Assembly (NCBI GenBank): GCA_937873655.1
Contig: CALMYQ010000065.1
Span: forward strand, 1 to 54,114
Direction: 5' to 3'
DNA from: an uncultured Lewinella sp.
Lineage (GTDB): Bacteria > Bacteroidota > Bacteroidia > Chitinophagales > Saprospiraceae
Length of the DNA stretch: 54,114 nt
Position numbers and translations under genes: made by a program
Notes under the pieces: model-generated
Databases searched by the model: none
What the model was told of the DNA's origin: nothing
Seen by the model: only the letters and a program-made list of their open reading frames with translations
Shown: piece by piece, positions 43,456 to 50,652 of the stretch
Position numbering within the stretch: the stretch's first letter is position 1
Layout: every line of letters starts with the position of its first letter

Positions 43456-45174
43456 ATGAAAAAACGCTTCATCGGGCTGGCGCTCACCCTGTCAGCCGCC
43501 GTCGCTTTTGGCCAAACCCGCGACCTGAGCCGGGAATACCTGGATGCGTGGCAGCGATTCTATCCTTCCCAGGCTCTTGAACAGGGTATGCATACCGCCA
43601 TTTTTGAATACGAGGACCGCTCGCCGGAGCGCATCGGTGAGTGGCTGGCTTTCAACCGGGAAATAATAAAAAGTCTGTCCGACCCCGCTTTTGCTTATAC
43701 CCGGGAAAACCGGATCGACGCCAGGCTGCTGCTGGTCCAGGCCCGTTCGGAAGCGGACCGCTGGGAAAAAATCGCCCCCCACCTGCATTCGTTGCAGTTG
43801 TACACCTCGCTGATTGCAGGAGCTGCAACGCCGGTATTGGAGGCCCGATACCTGAATACGGCCGAAAAGGCGCAGTTGTTGTGCAAAAGGCTCAGGTCTG
43901 TTCAAAACCTCTGCGATGCAGCCACCCAATCCCTGACCGCCGTCGACCGGAACGATCTGGATCAAAGCCTGCGGCAACTTGAAAAAGCAGCCGGCTACTA
44001 CGAAACCGAACTTCCCGCTGCCGTTGCCAATCCCGCTTGTGATGGCTTTACCGGCCAATGCCGCGCTGTGGCTGCGCAAATCCGGGACCTGGTACACTAC
44101 GCGGAAAACCGGCTGGCGCCCAGGGCACGGGAAGCCTCTCCGATCCTGGGGCGCGAAGAATATGCCCGACAGCTGGCCCTCTACACCGACAGCGACCTTA
44201 CCCCGGAAACCCTGGCAGACATGGCCCTGGAGGAGATCAGAACGACGCGGGAACTGATAAACCGGGTTTCGCAGGAATACCTCCACCGGCAATACCCCGA
44301 CCGCCCGTTGCCCGATGACATCGATGCCTCTGTACAACTGGCCCTGGCTGATATGGAAAAGGACGCACCCGTCAGCGGTGAGGATTACCGCATTTTCTGG
44401 CAGGAACTGGCCGACGCGGCCGTCCGGTTCATTGAAGAACACGATATCGCCACGTTGCCCGAATACCAGACCCTGCGCATCGTCCCGGCTCCGGAAAGCG
44501 CCGGTCCGGCTGCCCGCATAGGCTGGGTGGACAGTGCGCCGCCTTTTGCGCCCAACCCGGTCACCACCCTGTACCTGCCCTCTATACCGGATACGTTCCC
44601 TGAGCAGGACCGCAGGGATTTCTGGTCGTCCTTCAACAAACCTTTCAACCGGATGATCGTCATCCACGAGCTGTTTCCGGGGCACTATATGCAGATCAAG
44701 ACCAGCCGTGAAACGCCGCATCCCATCCGGATGCTCTTCCCGTACGGTGTTTATATCGAAGGCTGGGCCACCTTTTGCGAACGGGTGCTGCTGGACGCGG
44801 GTTGGGAAAGGGACCGGCCGCTGACCTTCCTGGCCCACCTGCGCAAACGGCTGGAGAACGCCAACCGCGCCTATACTTCCGTACAAGTGCACTGCCACGG
44901 CTGGGATCAGGATCAATTGATGGATTTTTCGGTGAATACATCCCTGTTGGCGCCCCAGTTTGCCAAAAGCCTCTGGGGCCGTGTGACGGGCTCACCCATG
45001 CAGGTGACCTCCTACTTCCTGGGCGGGCGGCAATTCACTGACCTGTTGGCGACTGAAAAAGCCAGGCTCGGCGACCGGTTTGTCCTCAGGGATTTCATGG
45101 ATGCGATTATGCGCGAAGGGCCTGTTCCAATCGACGAATTTCCCGCTATCTTTGAGGCAGCGACACCCAAATAA
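43456..45174 (+). CDS. Secreted DUF885-family metallopeptidase-like protein
   Basis: 572 residues with a signal peptide (GLALTLSAAVAFGQ). DUF885 features: LPSIPDTFPEQDRRDFWSSF, then the zinc motif HELFPGHYMQ (His404, Glu405, His410), and the third ligand Glu435 in YIEGWATFCER, followed by RLENANRAYTSVQVHCHGW and the C-terminal GSPMQVTSYFLGGRQF. These thermolysin-like gluzincins act as carboxypeptidase-like enzymes. All metal residues are present. It overlaps the start of the aldo-keto reductase by one nucleotide (TAATG), marking an operon with the next two genes. Confidence 0.93.
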   Translation: MKKRFIGLALTLSAAVAFGQTRDLSREYLDAWQRFYPSQALEQGMHTAIFEYEDRSPERIGEWLAFNREIIKSLSDPAFAYTRENRIDARLLLVQARSEADRWEKIAPHLHSLQLYTSLIAGAATPVLEARYLNTAEKAQLLCKRLRSVQNLCDAATQSLTAVDRNDLDQSLRQLEKAAGYYETELPAAVANPACDGFTGQCRAVAAQIRDLVHYAENRLAPRAREASPILGREEYARQLALYTDSDLTPETLADMALEEIRTTRELINRVSQEYLHRQYPDRPLPDDIDASVQLALADMEKDAPVSGEDYRIFWQELADAAVRFIEEHDIATLPEYQTLRIVPAPESAGPAARIGWVDSAPPFAPNPVTTLYLPSIPDTFPEQDRRDFWSSFNKPFNRMIVIHELFPGHYMQIKTSRETPHPIRMLFPYGVYIEGWATFCERVLLDAGWERDRPLTFLAHLRKRLENANRAYTSVQVHCHGWDQDQLMDFSVNTSLLAPQFAKSLWGRVTGSPMQVTSYFLGGRQFTDLLATEKARLGDRFVLRDFMDAIMREGPVPIDEFPAIFEAATPK

Positions 45175-46241
45175 TGCCTATGACACGCAGTATGGAACGC
45201 CTTGAACTGGCGCCCGGTTATTCGATCTCCCGCGTGATAAAGGGCGGTTGGCATCTGGCGGGCGGGCACGGCCCCATTGATGAGCGGGAAGCTATTGATG
45301 ATATGTGCGCTTTTGTGGAAGCCGGGATCACAACCTTTGATTGCGCCGACATCTATACCGGAGTGGAAACGCTGATCGGCCGGTTTCTGCGCCAATATCG
45401 TGCGGCCTTCACCCACGGTAACCTGCCCCCGGTGCAGATCCACACCAAATACGTACCCGACTACGATGCGCTGCCGAACCTCACACAGGCCGACACCACC
45501 GCCGTCATTGACCGGTCACTGCAACGGTTGGGGGTGGAACAGCTCGACCTCGTGCAGTTCGCCTGGTGGGATTACGCCCAGCAGCGTTATGTGGAAGCCG
45601 CCCACCACCTGGCAGAGCTCCAGCGAGCGGGCAAGATCCGCCATATCGGCGTCACCAATTTCGACGGCATTCATTTGAAGGAGATCCTCGACACAGGCGT
45701 TAAAATCATAGCCAATCAGGTGCAATACTCGGTGTTGGACCACCGGCCGGCGACCGACCAGCAGGAACTCGCGACGGATTGCGGGTATTTTTTTCTGTGT
45801 TACGGCGCTTTGGCCGGCGGTTTTCTGAGCGACCGGTACCTCGGCGCCCCTGATCCGGCCCCGCCCCTGGAAAACCGGTCGCTGACCAAATACCGGCTGA
45901 TCATTGACGAGTTCGGCGGATACGAGCCGTTCCAGGAAACCCTGCGCGTTCTGCGGGCTGTTGCTGATAAACACAGGGTGGGCATCGCCGAAATTGCTGC
46001 GCGTTATATACTGGATCAACCCCGGGTTGGGGGCGTCATCATCGGTGCGCGCAACCGCCGTCACCTCGACAGCCTCCGGCAATTGGACGGCCTGACCCTC
46101 GATGAGGCGGACCGCGATGCCATCCGTGAAGTGACTAGCCAGGCACGGGGCCCGCTTGGCCCGGTCTACGACCTTGAACGGGACAAAAACGGCAAACACG
46201 GCCTCATCATGAAATACAACCTGAACGGACAACGTACATAA
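45174..46241 (+). CDS. Aldo/keto reductase family protein with altered active-site position
   Basis: 355 residues folding as a TIM barrel: GGWHLAGGHG at the start, TTFDCADIYTGVE with the active Asp and Tyr (about 50 and 55), VQIHTKYVPDY with the Lys, and the strand that normally carries the catalytic His reading LVQFAWWDYAQQ, with Ala130 where AKRs have His. The cofactor end is PRVGGVIIGARNRRHLDSL. The fold is clear, while the tetrad is incomplete by alignment by eye. The start overlaps the DUF885 stop (TAATG), so translation is coupled. It is followed directly by the NhaC-type gene. Confidence 0.9.
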   Translation: MPMTRSMERLELAPGYSISRVIKGGWHLAGGHGPIDEREAIDDMCAFVEAGITTFDCADIYTGVETLIGRFLRQYRAAFTHGNLPPVQIHTKYVPDYDALPNLTQADTTAVIDRSLQRLGVEQLDLVQFAWWDYAQQRYVEAAHHLAELQRAGKIRHIGVTNFDGIHLKEILDTGVKIIANQVQYSVLDHRPATDQQELATDCGYFFLCYGALAGGFLSDRYLGAPDPAPPLENRSLTKYRLIIDEFGGYEPFQETLRVLRAVADKHRVGIAEIAARYILDQPRVGGVIIGARNRRHLDSLRQLDGLTLDEADRDAIREVTSQARGPLGPVYDLERDKNGKHGLIMKYNLNGQRT

Positions 46242-47639
46242 ATGGAAGCCACCCCCACCGAGCACGTTGCTGAAAGCACGCTGTCATTTTACGGCGGCCT
46301 TTTTGGCGCCCTGCTGCCCTTTATCGTTTTCGTGGGCGGCGTGATCGCGATTGCCCTATCCGGCGCGCCGGACGAGCGCGGCTTCTGGCCGGTCCTGATC
46401 CTGGCCCTATGCGCCGGGCTTTTCCTGGCCCGCGACCGGAATGCGTTTTGCGGGAAAGTGATCGAAGGGATGTCGCATGACCTGGTGATGATCATGATCA
46501 CCGCCTGGATCCTGGCTTCGACCATAGGCGTCCTGATGACCGCCACCGGATTTGTGGACGCGCTTACCTGGGTTTCGGCCCGCCTGAATCTGGGAGGCGC
46601 CGGTTTTGTGGTCGCTGCATTTGTCATTTGCTGCGTAGTTTCCTTGTCTACCGGTTCGAGTTTTGCCACGATCCTGATCTGCAGTCCGATCCTGTATCCG
46701 GCAGGCGGGTTGCTTGGCGCTCATTTGCCTACGCTGGCGGGCGCCATCATCGGCGGAGCCACCTTCGGCGATTTTACGGCCCCGATCTCGGACACGACCA
46801 TTGCCAGCGCCATGAGCCAGCAAGCGGAGATCGGCCCTACAGTGAGGAGCAGGCTCAAGTATATCCTGCCCGCCGGCGCCATTGCCCTGGTGGGGTATTA
46901 TATGAGTGCGGGTCTGTCCGCCGGTGGGATGTCAACTGGTGATCCGGCGTTGACCGGCGACCCCCGCGGCCTGCCGATGCTGCTGGTCCCGGTGCTGATC
47001 ATCTGGCTTTTCCTGAAGGGTAAACATCTGCTGTACGGGCTGCTGGCGGGATTGGTCTTCGGCACAATATTGGGGCTGGGGCTGGGACTGTTGTCCGTTA
47101 GTCAGGTTATTTCCCTGGATCCGGAGCATTTCACCGCCCGGAGTTTTGTCATCGACGGGATCAACCGGGCGGTCGGCATCAGTTTCTTCACCATCCTGCT
47201 GATGGGCCTGGTGGCAACGCTCAAGGCGAGCGGCGTGATCAACCGGCTGGTCGATTTTGCTGCGGCCAGGAGCCGTACCCCAAGGCGCGCCGAGACCTGG
47301 ATCGCCGGCACAGTGGGTGCGGCCGTATTGCTCACCACGCACAGCATTGTAGCCATCCTGATGGTGGCTGAATTTGCCGATAAAACCGGCGACCAGATGG
47401 CGATACCCGCTAAAAGACGGGCCAATATCCTGAGCCTGGTCGTATGCGTATTTCCTTTTCTGCTGCCCTATTTCATTCCGGTCATCCTGATGGCCAACGC
47501 AACTGCATCAGGCGCCGAATTCGGGATTCCGGCCGTATCGCCGCTGCAGGTGGGGTTGCACAATTTTATCGCCTGGGCCCTGTTGGGTATGACGCTGGCG
47601 GCGGTGTTGGGCGGGTTTGGACGGAAGGGGGACAAATGA
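46242..47639 (+). CDS. NhaC-family Na+/H+ antiporter-like transporter
   Basis: 465 residues, about 11-12 helices. NhaC-family patterns include the ALLPFIVFVGGVIAIALSG start, TGSSFATILICSPILYPAGGLLGAH, and GAIIGGATFGDFTAPISDTTIASAMSQQ, with the conserved Asp in DFTAP and the ISDTT segment. Family members exchange Na+ for H+ or carry amino-acid-like substrates. The start codon follows the aldo-keto reductase stop with no gap, so this is the third gene of a tight operon. Confidence 0.94.
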   Translation: MEATPTEHVAESTLSFYGGLFGALLPFIVFVGGVIAIALSGAPDERGFWPVLILALCAGLFLARDRNAFCGKVIEGMSHDLVMIMITAWILASTIGVLMTATGFVDALTWVSARLNLGGAGFVVAAFVICCVVSLSTGSSFATILICSPILYPAGGLLGAHLPTLAGAIIGGATFGDFTAPISDTTIASAMSQQAEIGPTVRSRLKYILPAGAIALVGYYMSAGLSAGGMSTGDPALTGDPRGLPMLLVPVLIIWLFLKGKHLLYGLLAGLVFGTILGLGLGLLSVSQVISLDPEHFTARSFVIDGINRAVGISFFTILLMGLVATLKASGVINRLVDFAAARSRTPRRAETWIAGTVGAAVLLTTHSIVAILMVAEFADKTGDQMAIPAKRRANILSLVVCVFPFLLPYFIPVILMANATASGAEFGIPAVSPLQVGLHNFIAWALLGMTLAAVLGGFGRKGDK

Positions 47640-47707
47640 CGGTGGACGACTTCGCTGAAGCTACGTCGGACGGGGAGACGGTGATTGATAAACAAGACGA
47701 CATCTAA
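47636..47707 (+). CDS. Possible 23-residue ORF overlapping the antiporter stop
   Basis: An ATGA overlap with the NhaC stop starts a frame MTVDDFAEATSDGETVIDKQ.. ending at TAA. The overlap would allow translational coupling, but the peptide is short and acidic with no recognised features, so chance is likely. Confidence 0.2.
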   Translation: MTVDDFAEATSDGETVIDKQDDI

Positions 47708-47715
47708 TGGGAAGA

Positions 47716-47817
47716 GTGCCGTCAGGCACAAAATATAGGTAGCAGGATAGCAATCATAAGTATTTGACGTGCCGTAGGTACGCAATATGAGATCATCACA
47801 TCGAATACCTTTGGTAT
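47716..47817. repeat. Three small CC..GG hairpins in a row
   Basis: GTGCC-GTCA-GGCAC (47716-47729), CGTGCC-GTA-GGTACG (47768-47782, one G-T pair) and ATACC-TTT-GGTAT (47805-47817) share a short-stem, C/G-centred design, spaced by about 25-40 nt of AT-rich sequence. The middle one has the layout GTGCCGTAGGTACG and the first is similar. They look like dispersed extragenic elements and may end the antiporter transcript. Confidence 0.55.
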
Positions 47818-47936
47818 GCTGAATCATATTTACCCGATTCGTCTACCGAAATTTGATCCCTCTGGGGCTTTTTAACCCTTGATTCGCAATATCTATTTGT
47901 GGAATAACCCGCTGCGCGTATTCAAAATATCAGGTG

Positions 47937-48290
47937 ATGGAAAAAAACAAAGACCTCCGCGATGACCAGTTTGAATTGTATGACCTTTGCGTGGTCGTCG
48001 AAACCATATCCGGTCACTGCACCTGCAGCATGGCGGTCGGCGATTGCTTCTATATGAAAGGAGGCAAGATCTCACTGCCGGACGGCGCCGATTTTTGCCT
48101 GTACGCTTTGCAATCCGCCATCCCGCTGCTGCCGGCCAAGCAACGAAAGAACCACCCCGCCGACTGGATGGAAACCGACGCTCGCGTGACCTGCCCCGAC
48201 CCGGCCTGCGGACTGGTCATGCGCATTGACCGGCAGGGATTGCGGGTATTGGATCACGATGAGGTAAGCCCTGTGCCCTGGGAGGAATGA
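47937..48290 (+). CDS. TIGR04076-family protein
   Basis: 117 residues from the ATG at 47937; a GTG three nt upstream is less likely. The pattern ELYDLCVVVETISGHCTCSMAVGDCFYM, FCLYALQSAIPLLPAKQR, DWMETDARVTCPDPACGLVMRI matches the TIGR04076 family, a small beta-rich protein with several conserved Cys of unknown function. The CPDPACG signature is complete. The stop is followed at once by the methyltransferase remnant. Confidence 0.85.
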   Translation: MEKNKDLRDDQFELYDLCVVVETISGHCTCSMAVGDCFYMKGGKISLPDGADFCLYALQSAIPLLPAKQRKNHPADWMETDARVTCPDPACGLVMRIDRQGLRVLDHDEVSPVPWEE

Positions 48291-48291
48291 T

Positions 48292-48459
48292 GTGATCGGC
48301 CTGCTCCATACCTGGTCGGCGGTACAGCGATACAAGTTGGAATTTGGGGTTGATCCGGTTGAAAACCTGGCGCCCGAATTGCCTGAAGCCTGGGGTGACC
48401 TCACAAAATACAAAACAGCAACCTGGAAGATTACCGTGAAGGCGGGGCGGGTGAAATAG
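48292..48459 (+). pseudogene. C-terminal remnant of a SAM-dependent methyltransferase
   Basis: An open frame of 55 codons beginning GTG (VIGLLHTWSAVQRY, FGVDPVENLAPELPEAWGD) and ending at TAG. The segment LLHTWSAVQRY...DPV..L...L..AWGD...T.W.I....GRV is the C-terminal end of a common class I methyltransferase type. The N-terminal SAM-binding part is missing; upstream lies the TIGR04076 gene in another frame. It is most likely a truncated leftover after a deletion or insertion. It is too short to be an active enzyme. Confidence 0.65.
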
Positions 48460-48585
48460 ATCGTCTTACAAATTTCCCGGACAGTTGCAATCCTATACGG
48501 CATTTGAATAAACATGGAAGCCCAGATCCATTCCGGGTTTGGTGCCTTATTTTTCGAATATTTTCTTTTTTTAAAACGAAGGCAT

Positions 48586-48593
48586 TATTTTTG
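48586..48593 (+). promoter_or_regulatory. Candidate -7 promoter element for the gene at 48632
   Basis: TATTTTTG, an exact TAnnTTTG, 38 nt before the ATG. It is the same 8-mer as at 29028 and, on the minus strand, at 2336. The upstream -33 box is not clear (T-rich only). Confidence 0.45.
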
Positions 48594-48631
48594 TTGATGT
48601 CATCATAAGATTTTCAAATAAAATCGGACCC

Positions 48632-49033
48632 ATGAAAATTGAATACCGTCCCACTTCCAAGACCCTGTCAATTTCCGATGATGTCAGGTTCCGGTACAGG
48701 GCCCAGCAATTCATTTTATATATCACAATATTGAATTCCATATTGAACACTTACCTGATTTTTCGGGACGGCCCTGGATTTTTTAATTTGCTCTGGATTG
48801 GCGTTGGTTTATTAGCCGCAGCGGCATTGTATGAATTGTCGGGAAAATCCTGGCAAGGGGAGATCGCCGTTCAGGACATCGAAGCCTGGAAAGAAACTTC
48901 CTCATTCGGCCGTAAAATCCTGCGATTGAAACTGAAGAACGGCACACAACGGGACCTGCTGGGCTTCGCCAACCGGGAACACCTTGAAGCGATCAAGACC
49001 CTCTTCTACCGGATCGGCATCCACCCCGCCTGA
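48632..49033 (+). CDS. Small membrane protein of unknown function
   Basis: 133 residues. A polar N-terminus (1-25) is followed by two hydrophobic segments (about 26-45 FILYITILNSILNTYLIF and about 50-70 FFNLLWIGVGLLAAAALY), then a soluble C-terminal region of about 60 residues (DIEAWKETSSFGRKILRLKL, NGTQRDLLGF) that resembles the PH-like tail of small bacterial membrane proteins. I recognise no exact family. A promoter-like element precedes it. An array of TCACCCTC units follows the stop. Confidence 0.75.
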   Translation: MKIEYRPTSKTLSISDDVRFRYRAQQFILYITILNSILNTYLIFRDGPGFFNLLWIGVGLLAAAALYELSGKSWQGEIAVQDIEAWKETSSFGRKILRLKLKNGTQRDLLGFANREHLEAIKTLFYRIGIHPA

Positions 49034-49040
49034 TTGGCCC

Positions 49041-49072
49041 TCACCCTATCACCCTCTCACCCTCTCACCCTA
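49041..49072. repeat. Four tandem 8-bp units (TCACCCTM)
   Basis: TCACCCTA, TCACCCTC, TCACCCTC, TCACCCTA, between the stop at 49033 and the end of the convergent membrane TPR gene, overlapping its last codon. Confidence 0.85.
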
Positions 49073-49840
49073 CCTGCTCCACCCCGACCAGAAACGCCCC
49101 AATTCCCGTTTCAATTCCGCAGCCTTCGGGTAGAACGAATGCCCCGGATCGGCGGAGATCTTGTCCAGCAGTTGTATCGTTTCCGGGTTGCCTTTCCGGC
49201 CGTCTTTCAGATAGGCCAGCAACAGCAGCCAGTCGGCCTTTTCGGAGATTTCCGGGTCGCTGTTCGTTTGCAGTTGTTGCAGGATGGTTTCCGCGTCGTT
49301 CAATTTCCCGGATTGGTACCAGGTATTGGCCAGCAAGTATTGTGCATCGATGTAATATGGGTTGGAGGGTTCGAATGCCTGGAAAGCAGTGGCTGCCGCT
49401 TCAAAATTCCCGGCCCGCAACGCAGAAAGCCCTGCATCCAGTTCGCCCTGACCGGCAGGCGCCGATCGCACGGTGGTCAGTTCTGAGGAATCGTAGAAAT
49501 TGGCAGCCAGGGTATCGCCGCTGTACTGCGACACCCGCCAGTAACCGAATATGCCAAGCAACAGCAGCAGGCTCGCGGCAACGGCCCATACCCGTGAATG
49601 CACGCGCAGGAACGCCCTGCGCGCCGGCTTCGGCCCCGCTTTAGCCGACTGCCACCCGGCAAAATCAGCGCGCAGGCTGTCGGCAATGCCCGTTTCCAGG
49701 ATCTCGCGGGCAACGCGGAAGGCCGCTACCTCATCCTGCAATGCAGGGTCGGCATTCATCCTGGCCTCAAATTCGGCCTTCTCGCCTTCGGGCATTTTAC
49801 CCAGGACGTATTGTTCGATCGTGTCGTAGAGGTCTTCCAT
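49070..49840 (-). CDS. Single-pass membrane TPR protein, candidate anti-sigma factor (module 2)
   Basis: 256 residues, starting at the ATG at 49840. The frame remains open 92 codons upstream, but that extension is translated repeat and overlaps the sigma gene. The N-terminus MEDLYDTIEQYVLGKMPEGE matches the paralogue at 12993 (LLGEMPEAE). No zinc motif. One membrane helix at about 84-101. The periplasmic part (about 120-256) is TPR-like (LSALRAGNFEAAATAFQAF, NTWYQSGKLNDAETILQQL). It ends with GHSFYPKAAELKREL, parallel to GHPFHEKAIELGKKI in the other copy. Transcribed after the sigma gene. Probable anti-sigma factor and possible CHAT substrate. Confidence 0.8.
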   Translation of the reverse strand: MEDLYDTIEQYVLGKMPEGEKAEFEARMNADPALQDEVAAFRVAREILETGIADSLRADFAGWQSAKAGPKPARRAFLRVHSRVWAVAASLLLLLGIFGYWRVSQYSGDTLAANFYDSSELTTVRSAPAGQGELDAGLSALRAGNFEAAATAFQAFEPSNPYYIDAQYLLANTWYQSGKLNDAETILQQLQTNSDPEISEKADWLLLLAYLKDGRKGNPETIQLLDKISADPGHSFYPKAAELKRELGRFWSGWSR

Positions 49841-49851
49841 GTGATGAGTAT

Positions 49852-49945
49852 TTGAGGAATTGAGGAATTGAGGAACTGAGGAACTGAGGAATTGAAGAAC
49901 TGATCGAAGGTGCATTGTTCGATTCCTCAGTTCCTCGATTCCTCC
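49852..49945. repeat. 8-bp tandem array (GAGGAATT/GAGGAACT) with inverted arm
   Basis: Six units of GAGGAATT / GAGGAACT / GAAGAACT (49853-49902), then, after a 13-nt gap, TTCGATTCCTCAGTTCCTCGATTCC (49918-49942) in the opposite sense, so the two arms can pair. It lies between the sigma gene and the membrane TPR gene, inside the presumed operon, where a hairpin might reduce readthrough. Same unit as at 19907-20020. Confidence 0.9.
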
Positions 49946-49947
49946 AT

Positions 49948-50529
49948 TTAAATCAATTGCTCCCGCCAATCCGGTTGCTGTTTTACCATTTCTATCAGTG
50001 ATTGCATGCAGCGGTACTTGCTTTTCCGGGCCATTTTTTCGCTGCTCAGGCCCATTTTTTCGGCTATTTCTTCCATGGAGTAGGACAGTTGCCACATCTC
50101 CAGGACTTTCCTGCATTTTTCACCCAGTGTGCCCAGCAGCTTGCGGAACAGGTGTTGCCGTTCTTCGCTGATCAGGGCGATTTCGGGGGTTTCTTCGTTC
50201 GGTTCATCCATTCCGCTGTGGTCCTCCTTCAGCTCTACTTTCTGGTTTTTGCGGAGCTGATTCATCCACAGAAAACGGCAGATGGCGTAGAGGTAGAGCG
50301 ATAAACTGCTGTCTCCCCGGAATTTCTGCTCGCGGATATTGCGATCCAGCACGATGATGCCTTCATGGAACATGTCCAGGCCGTCGTCGCGATTCCCGTT
50401 GTTCTGCTGCACGTACCAGACGACTTTATCCCGCAGGTTTTCCAGGTGGTAAATGACCTTGATCGCCTGTTGCCGGGCTGCCCCCCCTTTGAGGATGCCT
50501 TCGATTAATGCCTGATCCGTTGTTTCCAT
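49948..50529 (-). CDS. ECF-type RNA polymerase sigma factor (module 2)
   Basis: 193 residues. Region 2 contains LDMFHEGIIVLDRNIRE and RGDSSLSLYLYAICRFLWMNQLRK; region 4 contains YSMEEIAEKMGLSSEKMARKSKYRC. It is a clear paralogue of the sigma factor at 13956 (shared RNIRE-KFRGDSSL and YSMEEIA). It is divergent from the CHAT gene with about 120 bp between starts, and precedes the membrane TPR gene on the same strand. The likely partner is that membrane protein. The promoter probably lies in 50530-50652. Confidence 0.93.
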   Translation of the reverse strand: METTDQALIEGILKGGAARQQAIKVIYHLENLRDKVVWYVQQNNGNRDDGLDMFHEGIIVLDRNIREQKFRGDSSLSLYLYAICRFLWMNQLRKNQKVELKEDHSGMDEPNEETPEIALISEERQHLFRKLLGTLGEKCRKVLEMWQLSYSMEEIAEKMGLSSEKMARKSKYRCMQSLIEMVKQQPDWREQLI

Positions 50530-50597
50530 ACAAGTGTGTGTTGAAAGCCTGAAATGACCCCATGATCCGGAAAAATGTTACCTTTCTCGTGCGATTG

Positions 50598-50642
50598 GAT
50601 CGGATTTTCGGTTCTTCGATTCTTCAATTCCCCGATTCCTCA
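50598..50642. repeat. 8-bp tandem array between the divergent sigma and CHAT genes
   Basis: Units TTCTTCGA, TTCTTCAA, TTCCCCGA, TTCCTCAT (50611-50642, with an imperfect unit before), a degenerate form of the TTCCTCRR array. It lies inside the shared promoter region of module 2. Confidence 0.75.
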
Positions 50643-50652
50643 TAAAAAACCC

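Noticed and set aside
49841..50116. 92-codon N-terminal extension of the module 2 membrane TPR protein
   Set aside because: It overlaps the sigma gene and consists of translated repeats; the ATG at 49840 gives the same N-terminal motif as the paralogue.
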